64,000 nt of DNA from positions 20,634,501 to 20,698,500 of the forward strand of contig JARZZO010000004.1 of NCBI GenBank assembly GCA_030544215.1, in the 5' to 3' direction. Made by a program: the position numbers and the translations under genes. Below the pieces are notes generated by a model. It was given only the letters and a program-made list of their open reading frames with translations. It ran no database searches and was not told the DNA's origin. The DNA comes from Zantedeschia hybrid cultivar. Taxonomy: Eukaryota > Streptophyta > Magnoliopsida > Alismatales > Araceae. Position 1 is the stretch's first letter. Each line of letters begins with the position of its first letter. Below, in pieces: positions 47,062 to 57,820 of this stretch.

Positions 47062-48753
47062 ATGACCTCTAATGATTCTATTCTTGTTAATTGTTCTCCT
47101 GTTCCACCACACCTCCGGATCCATACTGCAGATGGTACCCCTCTCTCTGTCTCCAAGTGTGGCTCCATTACTACTGCCTCTGACCCCTCTGGTCATCTCA
47201 CCCTCTCTTCTGTTCTTCATGTTCCTCATCTATCTATGAATCTTGTTTCTGTTAGTAGCCTAGCTGATTCAGGATATCGTATTTCATTCACTTCCTCTTC
47301 TTGTGATGTGCAGGATCTACGTACCGGCCAGAGGATTGGAACATGTCATAGAAAGGGTGGCCTCTACTACTTGGACTCGTTGCATCTTCCTCGGTCTGCA
47401 CTTACTGCGTCATCTTCTCCAGGCCGTCCTTCTACTTCTGTCGATCTGTGGCATCGTCGCTTGGGTCATCCATCTGCAGCTCGTCTTCGATCTCTTTTTC
47501 AGTCTGGTGTCTTAGGTCCTAGCCCATCATTTTCTTTGTCTCATTGTGAAGGTTGTAAACTTGCTAAACATACAGCTCTTCCTTTTTATTCCCATGAGTC
47601 TATCTCCACTCATCCTTTTGATTTAGTACATTCTGATATTTGGGGTCCTTCTCCTATTCCGTCTATGACTGGCTTCTTATATTACGTCAGTTTTGTGGAT
47701 GATTGTACGCATTTTACTTGGGTTTACCTACTTCACAAGCGGTCGGATCTTCTCTCCATTTATCGCCAGTTCACTGAGATGGTGTCCACACATTTTCATT
47801 GTCGTATTAAAGTTCTTAGAACTGATGGTGCTCGTGAGTACCTTTCTTCAGACTTTCGTTCGCTTCTGGCATCCCATAGCACACTTCCTCAGCTCTCCTG
47901 CCCTTATACACCTCAACAGAATGGTCTTGCTGAACGCAAACATCGTCACATCCTTGACACTTCTCGCACTCTTCTCCTTTGTGCCTCTATGCCCCGTACT
48001 TTTTGGGCCGAAGCTGTTCTCACATCTGTGTTTCTCATTAATATCACACCATCTTCTGTCATGTCGGGTGGCACACCTTATGAGCGTCTTTACTCTGCCC
48101 CTCCTGACTACGGCCGACTTCGTACTTTTGGTTGTACATGTTTTGTTCTGTTGCCCTCTCACGAACGCACTAAACTCTCACCTCGAGCTGTTAAGTGTGC
48201 CCTCCTTGGCTACAGCACAGAGCACCTTGGGTATCGCTGCTATGATCCTACTGCTCGTCGTCTTCGTATCTCTCGTCATGTCACTTTTCTTGAGCCTGTT
48301 CCCTTCTTCTACACTAACTCCCAGGATCTCTCTTTCATGCATGATCATAATCCCTCTTCCACTTCCTCTATTGTTCCTGGTCTTCCGGGTCTTCTACCCT
48401 CCGCTGACCCTCCCACTTCTACATCTCTATTGGAGCTCGAGCCATCATGCTCCTCTATGGCTCTGCTGCCCACCTCCCCTCCTACGTCTCCTATTTCTCC
48501 AGTCTCCAGTCACCGTGCTCCCGCCTTGGAAGATTCTTCAGGTTCTTTAGTTGATGCCACTCCTGCTCCTACTCCTCCTCTGCCGGTTGTGGATCCTCCT
48601 CGACGCTACCCTCAGCGCTCTCACCGCCCTCCTGACAGACTTGGCTATGATCCTACTGACTTTTATTATCCTCAGTTTTCCGTCTTTCTTACAACTATTC
48701 ACACTTATCAAGAGCCTCAGAGTTTCAGACAGGCTATTCAGTTACCAGAATGA
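47062..48753 (+). pseudogene. Copia protease remainder and integrase
   Basis: The frame opens right after the solo LTR and covers the rest of protease, the pre-integrase zinc module (LWHRRLGHPS, then CEGCKLAKH) and the integrase core. The catalytic acids are Asp in LVHSDIWGPS, Asp in VLRTDGAREY and Glu in GLAERKHRH. The C-terminal part includes CALLGYSTEHLGYRCYDP and a Pro/Ser-rich linker to RT. The ATG at 47062 is part of the target duplication, not a native start. The frame ends at a TGA (48751-48753) where Trp (TGG) is usual, directly before RQAMQEEI. Confidence 0.9.
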
Positions 48754-50235
48754 CGTCAGGCTATGCAGGAGGAGATTCAGGCACTTCAGCAGACCCATAC
48801 ATGGGATCTTGTACCACTTCCTTCTGGTGTCTCTCCTGTCAGTTGTAAGTGGATATACAAGATCAAGACTAAGGCTGATGGTTCTATCGAGCGCCATAAG
48901 GCACGGCTTGTGGCACGTGGTTTCACTCAAGAGTACGGCATTGATTATGAGGAGACTTTTGCACCTGTGGCAAAGATGACTACTGTTCGCACTTTACTTG
49001 CTGTTGCCGCAGTTCGTCGTTGGCCTCTCTATCAGCTTGATGTGAAGAATGCTTTTCTCTATGGAGATCTCACAGAAGAGGTCTATATGCAATCACCTCC
49101 TGGTCTTCCCGCTCCGCCTGGTTATGTTTGCTGTCTCCGCAAGGCCATTTATGGGCTCAAGCAGGCACCTCGTGCTTGGTTTGAGCGTTTTCGGCGAGCA
49201 GTTCTTGAGATTGGTTTTCAGGAGAGCGCTGAAGATTATGCCCTCTTCGTTCGTGATTCTCCTAATGGCCACGCCATCCTACTTCTCTATGTAGATGACA
49301 TGATCATCACTGGCGATGACTCGACTGCCATTGCTTCCCTCAAGTCTCATCTTCAGCAGCAGTTTGATATGAAGGATTTGGGGTTCCTTCGTTACTTTCT
49401 TGGTCTTGAGGTTGCATATTCCTCTCGGGGTTACTTACTCTCACAGCAGAAGTATATTGCAGATATTCTTCAGCGAGCCTCTCTCTCTGACACTCGCTCG
49501 ATAGACACTCCCATGGAACTACATGTTAAGCTTCGCCCGACTGATGGTGTTCCTCTGGACGATCCCACGCACTATCGTCAGCTAGTTGGTGCCCTGGTTT
49601 ATCTTACTATTTTACGTCCTGACATCGCCCATGCTGTGCATGTCTTGAGTCAGTTTGTCAGTGCGCTTACTTCTGTTCACTATGCTGCTCTTCTTCGAGT
49701 ACTCCGATACCTACGTAGCACTATTCGTCGCTCGCTTCTGTTGTCTTCTACTTCCTCCTTAGAGCTCCGTGCCTACACTGATGCTGATTGGGCTGGGGAT
49801 CCTACTGATCGCCGCTCTACCACTGGGTTCTGCATTTTCTTGGGTTCTTCTCTCATCTCCTGGCGGAGCAAGAAACAAGCAGTTGTCTCTCGCTCTAGTA
49901 TTGAAGCAGAGTATCGTGCTATGGCTGACACATCTGCTGAGGTTATTTGGCTCCGACGTCTTCTTCGCGATTTTGGGATTGCTCTTACCACTCCGACTCC
50001 TCTCTACTGTGATAATCAGAGTGCTCTTCAGATTGCCAGCAATCCTGTCTTCCATGAGCGGACGAAGCATATTGAAATTGATTGTCACTTTGTTCGTCAG
50101 CACTATCTTTCAGGTGATCTGTCTCTCCCTTATATTTCGACAACCGCACAGCTTGCTGATCTTTTCACGAAATCACAGCCTACTCCACGTTTTCGTGCAT
50201 TGGTTAGCAAACTCTCGGTTCATGATCCACCGTGA
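48754..50235 (+). pseudogene. Copia reverse transcriptase and RNase H
   Basis: The same frame continues past the TGA and is open to the natural stop at 50233-50235. RT shows KARLVARGFTQ, FAPVAKMTTVR, LDVKNAFLYGDL, YGLKQAPRAW and the catalytic LLYVDDMIITG. RNase H shows YTDADWAGDPTDRRSTTGF, SRSSIEAEYRAMA and YCDNQSAL, and then ADLFTKSQPTPRF. All catalytic residues appear intact, so this part is the best-preserved piece of the element. Confidence 0.95.
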
Positions 50236-50248
50236 GTTTGAGGGGGGG
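50236..50248 (+). other. Polypurine tract of the copia element
   Basis: GTTTGAGGGGGGG directly precedes the 3' LTR, the usual plus-strand primer position. Confidence 0.85.
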
Positions 50249-50434
50249 TGTTGATGTATATACAGTAGGTCTAGATTTAGTATGCTCTAGATTTAGTATG
50301 TACATATTGGTAAGCATACTGGCCTCTTGTCCTATTATGGGCCTCTTGCCCTATTATGGGATCTTGTACTTGTATATATCAAGGTTTAATACAATAGAGA
50401 AGATCATGTTTCCTTCAATTCATTATTCATAACA
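50249..50434 (+). repeat. 3' LTR of the copia element
   Basis: Matches 43631-43800 but has an extra 16 bases, a tandem copy of CTAGATTTAGTATG with flanking bases, near 50270-50300. Confidence 0.95.
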
Positions 50435-50439
50435 ATAAC

Positions 50440-51349
50440 CATGTATTTTGGTTTTCTAATGACTTATTCTTTGAAATTTTTTATCTCTCCGAAAAAATAC
50501 TTCCCATGATTCTCTATTTTTTTGAAAAATAACTTTGAGAATGCAAATACACTCGAGATCATCTGGATCTCATTGTCTGCATGCATCTTGTAGTCCTCAA
50601 TCACATAGATTAAGATTGAATCTGTACTTTTATCTACTTTACTTGATCAAATGATTGCATCACTTGTGTCTCTTATGAATGGAGAATGTATTGTAGGAGA
50701 GAAAGTCCAAAGGATTTCATCTTAGGGGCCTTCAATAAATTTTTTTTTATTTTAACACCACCAGGTGGCGTAATAAGTGCAGCAAGTTATTTTCATAAGT
50801 CACAAGGAACGGGACCTCATTCCTATAGCCAAGGAGAGGTGAAGGGTCCCTGCTTCTCGAGTGAACATACAAATGATCCATTGTGCTGATCGCAGGAACA
50901 CATGCCTATCATAGTTATTTTGGTTGCATTTGGGAATGTAAAATTTGATAATTCTATGGAATAATGTAAAGATAAAATATGGACAAAATTTAAATGATTT
51001 TTCCCCCTAAAGATTTTGATTCTAATTTTTAGTATTTTTGCACTTAAATGCAGTTTAAGCACTCAGACATTTTATTGGATGTGATGGAGTGTAAGTTGGT
51101 CCAGATAGAGTGGAGAGAAAGAGATATTGGAGGGTAGTCCTGTAATGGTTAGGAACAATATAGAAGAATGTTTAAATAATATAAACTTATTCTTTCAATT
51201 AATTTTGAGTTGGTTGATTTAATCTTGAGTGATTATAATGATTTGAGTGTAGGCGTCTTATTTAGACTATTCTTCTCCCATAGCATACTTTCTTAACAAA
51301 ATTGCAGATATACATACAAGAGGATAAAAGGATAAATAGCAAATGTAAA
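50440..51349. other. Intergenic, no gene recognised
   Basis: No supported coding or repeat feature. Confidence 0.4.
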
Positions 51350-51792
51350 TTTTAAAATTTGTGCCATGCGTCTGGCGTCAAATGTGTGTGTTAAATTTAT
51401 ATGTCCCTATATAATTTCTTATTTTAAAATGATAAATAATACAATGACATAGAAGAAATGGAAAATAGTACAGTGACACAAAAATTTGACACACTTTTGA
51501 CATCAGATGCATGGCACAAATTTTAAGGTGAATAAATGACAAACATAAATTTTGAAATTTGTACCATATGTTTGGTATCAACCCTGCGCTAAAAATTCTC
51601 TATCACTATTTCCCTTTGAAAATGGGAATGATACAATGACACAAAAATTTGATACATATTTGACACCAGATACATAGCACAAATTTTAAAGTGAATAACT
51701 AGTAAGCGTTAATTTTAAAATTTGTGCCATGTGTCCGGTGTCAAATATATGTGTCAAATTTTTGTGTCGCTATACTATTTTCTTTTTAAAAT
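51350..51792. repeat. Cluster of alternating inverted repeats (foldback/MITE-like)
   Basis: A unit of about 70-80 bases containing AATTTGTGCCATGYGTC and GGTGTCAAAT occurs in alternating orientation five times: plus at 51350-51430, minus at 51461-51525, plus at 51547-51626, minus at 51627-51692 and plus at 51711-51792. Each neighbouring pair could form a long imperfect hairpin. No TSD or transposase is identified. Confidence 0.7.
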
Positions 51793-52081
51793 TCAATTAA
51801 TGCATCAATTACTGAGGAATAGGCCTCCTTTTATCTTGTGTCAACTTAATTTGGTGTTAAGAAAGATCTTCATTGTACCATCCTTTTTTTCTGTTTCCAT
51901 TTCCATGCATATTAAACTTCTGACTGTATTCTGGAGGCTTGTAGTGGCATTCAATTCTGTTCCATCATAGAGGGGCATCACATTGGACAATTTGCCAGTC
52001 TAATTCAAATAACCAGACATCAGCTTTGATCCTTTTACTTTTGAAAGTATTTATTTCACATCATTGAAGAGTTATGACATG
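51793..52081. other. Intergenic, no gene recognised
   Basis: Short spacer between the foldback cluster and the SINE. Nothing is supported. Confidence 0.4.
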
Positions 52082-52096
52082 CAACAAGTTGCTATC

Positions 52097-52358
52097 TTTT
52101 TTTTTTGGTCAGTAGCCCAGTGGTAGTGGTTTTGGGACAAGGTACCCAACTCAGACGAGTTGGAATCGAGCCGGCCCAAGGTCAAATAAATTCCTTCGAA
52201 AGGAGAGTAATTTTCTACACTCGAAAGAGAAGTGTCCACGAAAATCGTGAGAAATCCTCCTATAAAGGAGAGGGTTCCGACGGGATCGATCCCGCGATCT
52301 GCCCTCCGAATGGGAGCGGTGAGCGGCGCCCAACGCCACTGCGTTATGGACCCGTGCT
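52097..52358 (-). mobile_element. tRNA-derived SINE with 15-bp target duplication
   Basis: The 262-bp element is flanked by perfect CAACAAGTTGCTATC duplications (52082-52096 and 52359-52373). On the minus strand it starts near 52358. It has a Pol III A-box-like TAACGCAGTGGCGTTGGGC about 52347-52329 and a B-box-like GGGATCGATCCCG at 52282-52294. It ends in an A-tail (T10 on the plus strand, 52097-52106). Unusually, the other end also reads as tRNA-like on the plus strand: TAGCCCAGTGGTAGTGG near 52113 and GTTGGAATCGAGCCGG near 52158. No protein is expected from a SINE. Confidence 0.9.
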
Positions 52359-52373
52359 CAACAAGTTGCTATC

Positions 52374-54441
52374 CAATTTGAAAAGCTAGACTCTTGCGGC
52401 ATCCCCAAACAAGGTATGAAGCCTCTTATAAAAAACATGAGATCTTTGCATACTTGACACGGATCATACATAGAGGTGTCGTAGAACTCTTTAAAAACGT
52501 CATAAACAATTATAAAATATGTTTTCCTTATGTTTGATTTATTGTAAATTACTTATGTTACTCTTTTCTATGTTTAATATGTGGTAAAATCTGTTGACTC
52601 ATAAAATCTTTCTTTTAACTGATTCCGATTTTCAGCTTAAAATCATTGTAAAAAGTTGTGATTTTAAAATTAGAGATTTTACTTTTATTGATTTTAAAAC
52701 CCATGATTTAGAAACTGAGATTTTATAGCATTGTATGACCAAAAAATGCAAAATATCATATTAAAATTTTCATGCAAGTAGGACTTTTAAACAATTATAA
52801 TACGTACTCACTCAAACTCTTCTCCAACAAATTCCACGTCAAATGTTTCTAGACTAGACGTATATGGAAAGGATATCCTTTCCGACGCACTAAAAAGATA
52901 TGGAAAGTTTTCACGTGTTTGGTTACCTGAAGCGTCCTCTATAAAAGCACATAATAGATAGGAGTACGAAACCTTTTAGAAGGAAGAAGAGACCAAATTC
53001 CTTCCCCCTTGTTTGGCTCAAGTAAACCAAGGAGGCAGATATCTTCGTCACTAATCTCCCAATTAGTTTTGCATGGTCTGATTTTGTAACACAATTAGTA
53101 GATTAATACAGCAAGCATAACTCTTTCGATAAAAATGACTCTACCTCCTGCTTATATAGATGTAGGTCTTAGACTTATATTTTTAATTTAAAAAATAAAA
53201 TCTAAAGGATCTCATCTCCGTACAAGGGTCCAACTCCCGATGCCATAACCCTGACTAGAACCACAGACTCCAACCTTGACGTCCATGTCATTAACGTCTA
53301 ATGTTCTTTCATCAAAGGATACATGGGTCAATAGCAAAGGCTCGAGGGGCATCTCCACCGAAATATTTTGGGAGAGGAAGGAAAAGAGGAGGCCAAGAGG
53401 ATCAAGGAAGATCTTAGGGACGTCCATGGAAGTCGGCGTTCTTGTCATGTATCCACCGTCGTGTCTCTTGTTTTGGGAGCAAGTGGGCACCACGACCAAC
53501 CCCCCCCCTTCTCTCTCCATTATTGCTCCCCTTTCTCCCATCTCAACCCCTCACTCACCAATCCCATAGACACCCTTGAGAAAATTGACAAATCCCCCAT
53601 GATTCAATCCAACTAGGACAGGTGAAGAGGAGGGGAAGAGCCCTCCTAGCATGGGCAACCTCACTTGGCATTTATACATGTCCATGTAGCTAGATTTTTT
53701 TAATGCAAGAGCAGCTGATACAAACCTACAAGCATCATCTTCTTCTGTGGTTTTTGGATATCCCTACCATACCACATTTAGAGATTGATCTCTCCATTCT
53801 AAATATTTGGTTGCAACAGTTCTTAATATACCTTTCAAACAGTTATGGATAAGTTCTTGGTCTTTTTGAGAAAAATTGCTTTGAAAAGCATATTTATCAA
53901 ATGAACGTGAAAAAATATTTTAACAAATAAGTAATGAAATACAGGAAATGAGCCCCAAATCTTTTTTCAAGTGATATAATGGCTAAACATTTATAATTCC
54001 TCTTGGACTCTCAAACCAACACTTCCTCAAGCGTACCTCTAAATGAAGGAGTTGTTGCCACACAATTTATGGTAATTTCACCTTTGAAATGGGTATTTCA
54101 AATCCAAACTTCGAGAATGGCTTCGCTAGCCCCACCTTCTTAGGAGAGGATTTGGTATAAACCTTCACTATAGTTTGAAAAGAGTAGAGCCGGATTCATT
54201 TAATATTCAAGAAGTTTGAGCTTAATAAAAGTTGAATTTGATCAGTAAAAGAGCCAACTGGGTTCAAAATTAGACTGACATTTTAATTAGAATGTTATTT
54301 AATGTAATATAAAGCATTATAAAATATGAATATAAAATATAATATTTTAGTCAAACATAAATTTAACCAAAAAACAAGGAAGACACCATCCCTACGAGGG
54401 GGCACTTTGGTCAGATCGGATAAGTCTGATGACAGAAACAG
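52374..54441. other. Intergenic, no supported gene
   Basis: AT-rich apart from 53210-53620, which is more balanced and holds a 109-codon minus-strand frame (53212-53541). That frame has no recognisable domain and overlaps equally open frames on the other strand, so I do not call it. Confidence 0.4.
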
Positions 54442-54573
54442 ATGCCTTCTTCGCAAGCTTCAGAATCCACAGCGGCGCCGTCGAAATCCCCCCACCTCCA
54501 TGCGGCGGCGCCGCCCATTATCGAGTCCATAGATCTGGCCGGACCGCCCGGCCCGCACGGAATCGTACGATAA
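54442..54573 (+). CDS. Short GC-rich frame of unknown nature
   Basis: A 43-codon frame (MPSSQASESTAAPSKSPHLH onward, ending GIVR) lies in a GC-rich island upstream of the NAC promoter, amid AT-rich DNA. Its Ser/Ala/Pro-rich start followed by an IESIDLAGPPGPHGIV segment looks like the beginning of a protein, perhaps a stranded first exon. There is no domain to confirm it, and it may be a relic or chance. Confidence 0.2.
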   Translation: MPSSQASESTAAPSKSPHLHAAAPPIIESIDLAGPPGPHGIVR

Positions 54574-54881
54574 ATAACGTAGGAAAGCAGGGGCATTATG
54601 GTACTTGTGCCCTTCTCTCCCTCTCACACACGCATATGTTTTAACTGCTAGTCTACAAACAAAGGTAAAAGAAGAAGATTTCTCCGGCCGCCATCCATGG
54701 AAGATTTCTCCTCCTCCTCCTCCTCCTCACTGTTGTTTACCCTTGTTTGGCGTCTGCTCCATCTCTTTCCCCCCTCCAGAAACCTCACTTGCCCAGGGGG
54801 AATGCTGAAGAAACGTGTCAAAGGGGAGGTTTGAGTCTTGCTTACGCCAGAGGAGCCGTCCTCTTCTTGCCTCTCCCCCAC

Positions 54882-54888
54882 TATATAG
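54882..54888 (+). promoter_or_regulatory. Likely TATA box of the NAC gene
   Basis: TATATAG lies in a C/T-rich context 290 bases before the NAC start codon. Expected initiation about 30 bases downstream would give a 5' UTR near 260 nt, rich in CT and CTT tracts. No other TATA-like site is better placed. Confidence 0.6.
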
Positions 54889-55171
54889 AGCTGTCACACC
54901 CTCCCCTCCCCTATGAAACCCACCTCCTCCTCCTCCCCTCTTCTCATGTGCCCACAGTCTCTAGTCTAGCCCACTCCCTTGTTGATGTTCCCTCTTGGGC
55001 TTTCTCTCTCTAACCCCTCTTCTTAGCTTTAATTTCCTGCTTCCTTGTGCTGCTGCTGTTGCCATCAGAAGTGAAGAAAGATGAGAACTTGGGGTGTGGG
55101 TCTCTGTGAACTGGTGTCTCTATAGAATTTGAGGCACTAAAAGAGGGTGGGCTCCGTGTGTGGGAAGAGCA

Positions 55172-56827
55172 ATGGAGAGGCCGGGGGGCGTGGTGAAGGA
55201 AGGGGTGCTGAGGCTGCCGCCGGGGTTCAGGTTCCACCCCACGGACGAGGAGCTGGTGGTGCAGTACCTCAGGCGGAAGGCCTTCTGCTGCCCCTTGCCC
55301 GCCGCCGTCATCCCCGAGATCCAGCTCTCCAGATATGATCCATGGGACCTCCCTGGTGAGTTCCCCCCACTCTTTGCTCTCCATTCTCTCTATTTTTTTT
55401 CTTTTTTTTAGAGGGAAAGAGGAGATTTTTACCCATCTTCCAGATGCCCATTGGGTGCCATCATCTCATCACCGAATGAGGGTCCAGCTGTTAGAAAGCC
55501 AAGCCATTTCTTCTCTTCCCCCTCGTAACTATGAGAATTTCTTGCTTGATACGACCCAAAGATCAGAATGGTGTGTCATCTCCGGAAACACAAGGAATCA
55601 TCTTTGAACAATTAGTTGGTAACGTGGACCCAAATGCTGAAACCTCCCCATATGCCCATGCGCTTTTCTTCTGTGAGTGAGGTGGGACTGCTCTAAAGGG
55701 GTTGGGGTTTTGTGGTGTCCAGGTAGCCCGGAGGGGGAGAGGTACTTCTTCAGCACCGGGGAGGCATGGCGCCCGAAGGGGAGCCGGCCCAGCAGGGCGT
55801 CGGCGGCCGGCTACTGGAAGGCCATGGGGAGGGACCGGCGGGTGGTGGCCTCGGGAGGCAGCAACCAGGTGGTGGGCATGAAGAAGACGCTCGTCTTCTA
55901 CAGGGGGAAGGCGCCCAACGGGTCCAGGACGGACTGGGTCATGCACGAGTACCGCCTTGCCGGCGATGGCGACGCCGCCGCCCGTCCCTACGTGTTCCCC
56001 CGCAGGAAGAACTCCACTGATGTGAGCCCTCTCTCTCTCTCTCTCCCCCCCCCCCCCCCCTATTTCGTTCTGTGGGTTACATGATAGAACTAGTGGAAAA
56101 AGACACAACTTTAGCTAATTTTTGGCCTGCCTTGTTGCTTCTCTTCAAGCTTCTTGTTCCTCCTATGTGTTACACAGTGCAGGCAGTGAAAAAGGCCACA
56201 ACTTGAGCAATTTCTCTTGCTTTCTTCAACTGATTTCTGCGAACTATACCGAAATATGAGCACCTGCATGGGTAGAACCCAAAAGTTTCCATGTGTTCTG
56301 CTTCAATTCCCTTTAGAGGATCACAACTTGGCAATCTATATTTTTTTCAACATTCAAAACCAGAAAAGGAGAAAAAAACAAAGCTTCTTATCATCCTTTG
56401 TAATCTTTGTGTGGAACCCATCTCCCGACAAGTGTATCCGCGCCGACAGCGACTTGCGTCGGATTTGTTGGCTTCCGTGTGTCCGGATGTTTCAAATGGC
56501 AGAGAAGCATCTTTGACGAAGGAGATTAAAACCAAATTTTTCTTTTGCCCTTTTGGATCCACATACTAACATGGTTGCTCCCTTCTGTGGGTGCAGAGCT
56601 CCATGGAGCAGGTGGAAGACTGGGTCCTCTGCCGCATATTTAAGAGGAGAAGACCTGCGAGAAGTGGTGGCCTTGGCATGGGGAGAGGAACAGCTCTTTC
56701 TGCAACGCTTTCGGATCACTCTGAGTCGAGCTGCATAACGGAGGCTTCTGATGGGTGTGGCAGCGGAGAGGAAGACAGTAGTAGCAGCAGCAGTGCCACT
56801 TCATCCCCATGCAGGAGGGAGCCGTAG
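55172..56827 (+). CDS. NAC domain transcription factor (ANAC083/VNI2-like), three exons
   Basis: Exons 55172-55355, 55723-56021 and 56597-56827 join with GT-AG introns (phase 1, then phase 0) to a 237-aa protein. The NAC DNA-binding and dimerisation domain fills roughly residues 14-170: subdomain A LPPGFRFHPTDEELVVQYL, then DPWDLPG, YFFSTGEAW, GYWKAMGRDRRV, GMKKTLVFYRGKAP, DWVMHEYRL and, in exon 3, VEDWVLCRIFKRRR. The start is preferred because KEGVLRLPPGFRF directly follows it, as in ANAC083/VNI2. The tail is short, Ser-rich and acidic. The usual ATG(K/R)D is AMGRD here. NAC proteins are nuclear, plant-specific regulators of development, senescence or stress; which programme applies is not shown. 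The exons are far richer in G+C than the introns. Confidence 0.95.
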
Positions 56828-56989
56828 AGATCTGTACTGCTGCTGGCTGTTCCTCTTGAGCAGGGAACTGTAATCTTGTCTGTAGTCTTCCGCCCTTTTT
56901 GTGATCAAAAACCAATCTTTTACCTACGGAAACTAGCTTCCTGCTTGATGCTCCTATAACTGGAAGTTGCGTGTGAAAGTTCCTACCGT

Positions 56990-56999
56990 AATAAATAAA
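56990..56999 (+). terminator. Polyadenylation signals of the NAC gene
   Basis: Two overlapping AATAAA hexamers lie about 165 bases after the stop codon, suitable for near-upstream elements of plant 3' end formation. Confidence 0.6.
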
Positions 57000-57339
57000 A
57001 GATGAAGTAATCTTGGCGATTTTTCTCTTTACGTGGAGGAACTAAAGTAGACATATATATATAGTAAACAAAGAAAATAGAGCGGAAGCAATCAACATAT
57101 ATATTTACATGATTAAGCAGAATCTACACCTACAGAATGCTCCTCACATCATCCCTTTTATGTTATTTTTGTGGGTTAATTACATATATAATTCTATTAT
57201 ATAATTAATTACAATTTTGCTCTTCTTATTTTCACCATGTTACTAACAATTCTACTAGATAAGTATAATTACAAAAGTATCCCTGAGGTTAATTTCCATT
57301 TCATGCCATAAGAATATATTTGAACTATATCATTGACCA

Positions 57340-57820
57340 GGCAGCAGGCGAAGAAGCGGAGGAAGCAGGCTACCACGGAGCCAAGGAGTGGGTGATCCAG
57401 TAGAGGATGCCGCGGAGGAGGGTGATGTTGCTGCCTACGAAGGCACCTCGGGGTTGACACAATGGTGGACTCATAAATTTTGGCCAGTGAGATCACTTGG
57501 ATACTAGGTCATAAACATGATTGGTGTCAGTGAGATCTTTATTAGGTCATATAGGCTTTTAGATTGGACTAGTAAAATTCTGAACTAGATCAGTGAAATT
57601 CCGAGGTAGACTGCTTTGAATGGGCTAATAAATTTGATAAAATCCAGTGAGGTCTTAGGACCTCACTGGATGAATGCTAAATCCACCACTGAGTTGACTG
57701 ACCATATGAGATGTTGGCTTCCACAGAGATGGTGATGAATAGGCCGAAGGCATGGGTGAGAGAGGCCGCCACCTGGTCGGTGGGCGGTGCCCATCAGTTT
57801 AGCTGCGAAGAGAGGGGAAT
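57340..57820 (-). pseudogene. Tonoplast aquaporin (TIP) pseudogene fragment, split by a MITE
   Basis: On the minus strand, right of the insertion, the sequence reads AASLTHAFGLFITISVEANIS (57790-57715 region). Left of it comes VNPRGAFVGSNITLLRGILYWI (57458-57390) and, after a frameshift, LGSVVACFLRFF. This is the first half of a TIP channel, from helix 2 through the first NPA loop to helix 3. NPA has become NPR. The rest of the gene is missing and frames are broken, so it is dead. The upstream end near 57820 resembles an intron acceptor (CTTCGCAG), suggesting a genomic, not retroposed, origin. Confidence 0.7.
57459..57692. mobile_element. Small MITE inserted in the aquaporin pseudogene
   Basis: A 234-bp segment lies between GTTGAC duplications (57453-57458 and 57693-57698). 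Its ends are imperfect inverted repeats: ACAATGGTGGACTCATAAA at one end and the complement of TTTAGCATTCATCCAGTGAG plus TCAGTGGTGGA at the other. An internal CCAGTGAGGTC...GACCTCACTGG palindrome is also present. It encodes nothing. The superfamily is uncertain. Confidence 0.65.

Larger units (their letters stand above)
43631..50434 (+). mobile_element. Ty1/copia retrotransposon with short LTRs, interrupted by a solo LTR
   Basis: LTRs of 170 bp (43631-43800) and 186 bp (50249-50434) flank gag, protease, integrase, RT and RNase H in copia order. The element lies between perfect ATAAC duplications (43626-43630 and 50435-50439). The primer site TGGTATCAGAGCC starts at 43801, and a G-rich polypurine tract ends at 50248. 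LTRs differ at about 7 aligned positions (about 4%), and the right one has a 16-bp tandem duplication. It is older than the 24-33 kb element. Point stops plus a 1551-bp insertion inactivate it. Confidence 0.95.

Noticed and set aside
47693..48550. 285-codon plus-strand frame inside the copia pol
   Set aside because: It is a Leu/Ser-rich shadow of the integrase frame.
52107..52175. Possible functional tRNA gene at the SINE end
   Set aside because: A- and B-box-like motifs occur, but the cloverleaf is not convincing and the segment is bounded by the SINE's own target duplications.
53212..53541. 109-codon minus-strand frame
   Set aside because: No domain, no supporting promoter or splice site, and competing open frames on the other strand.
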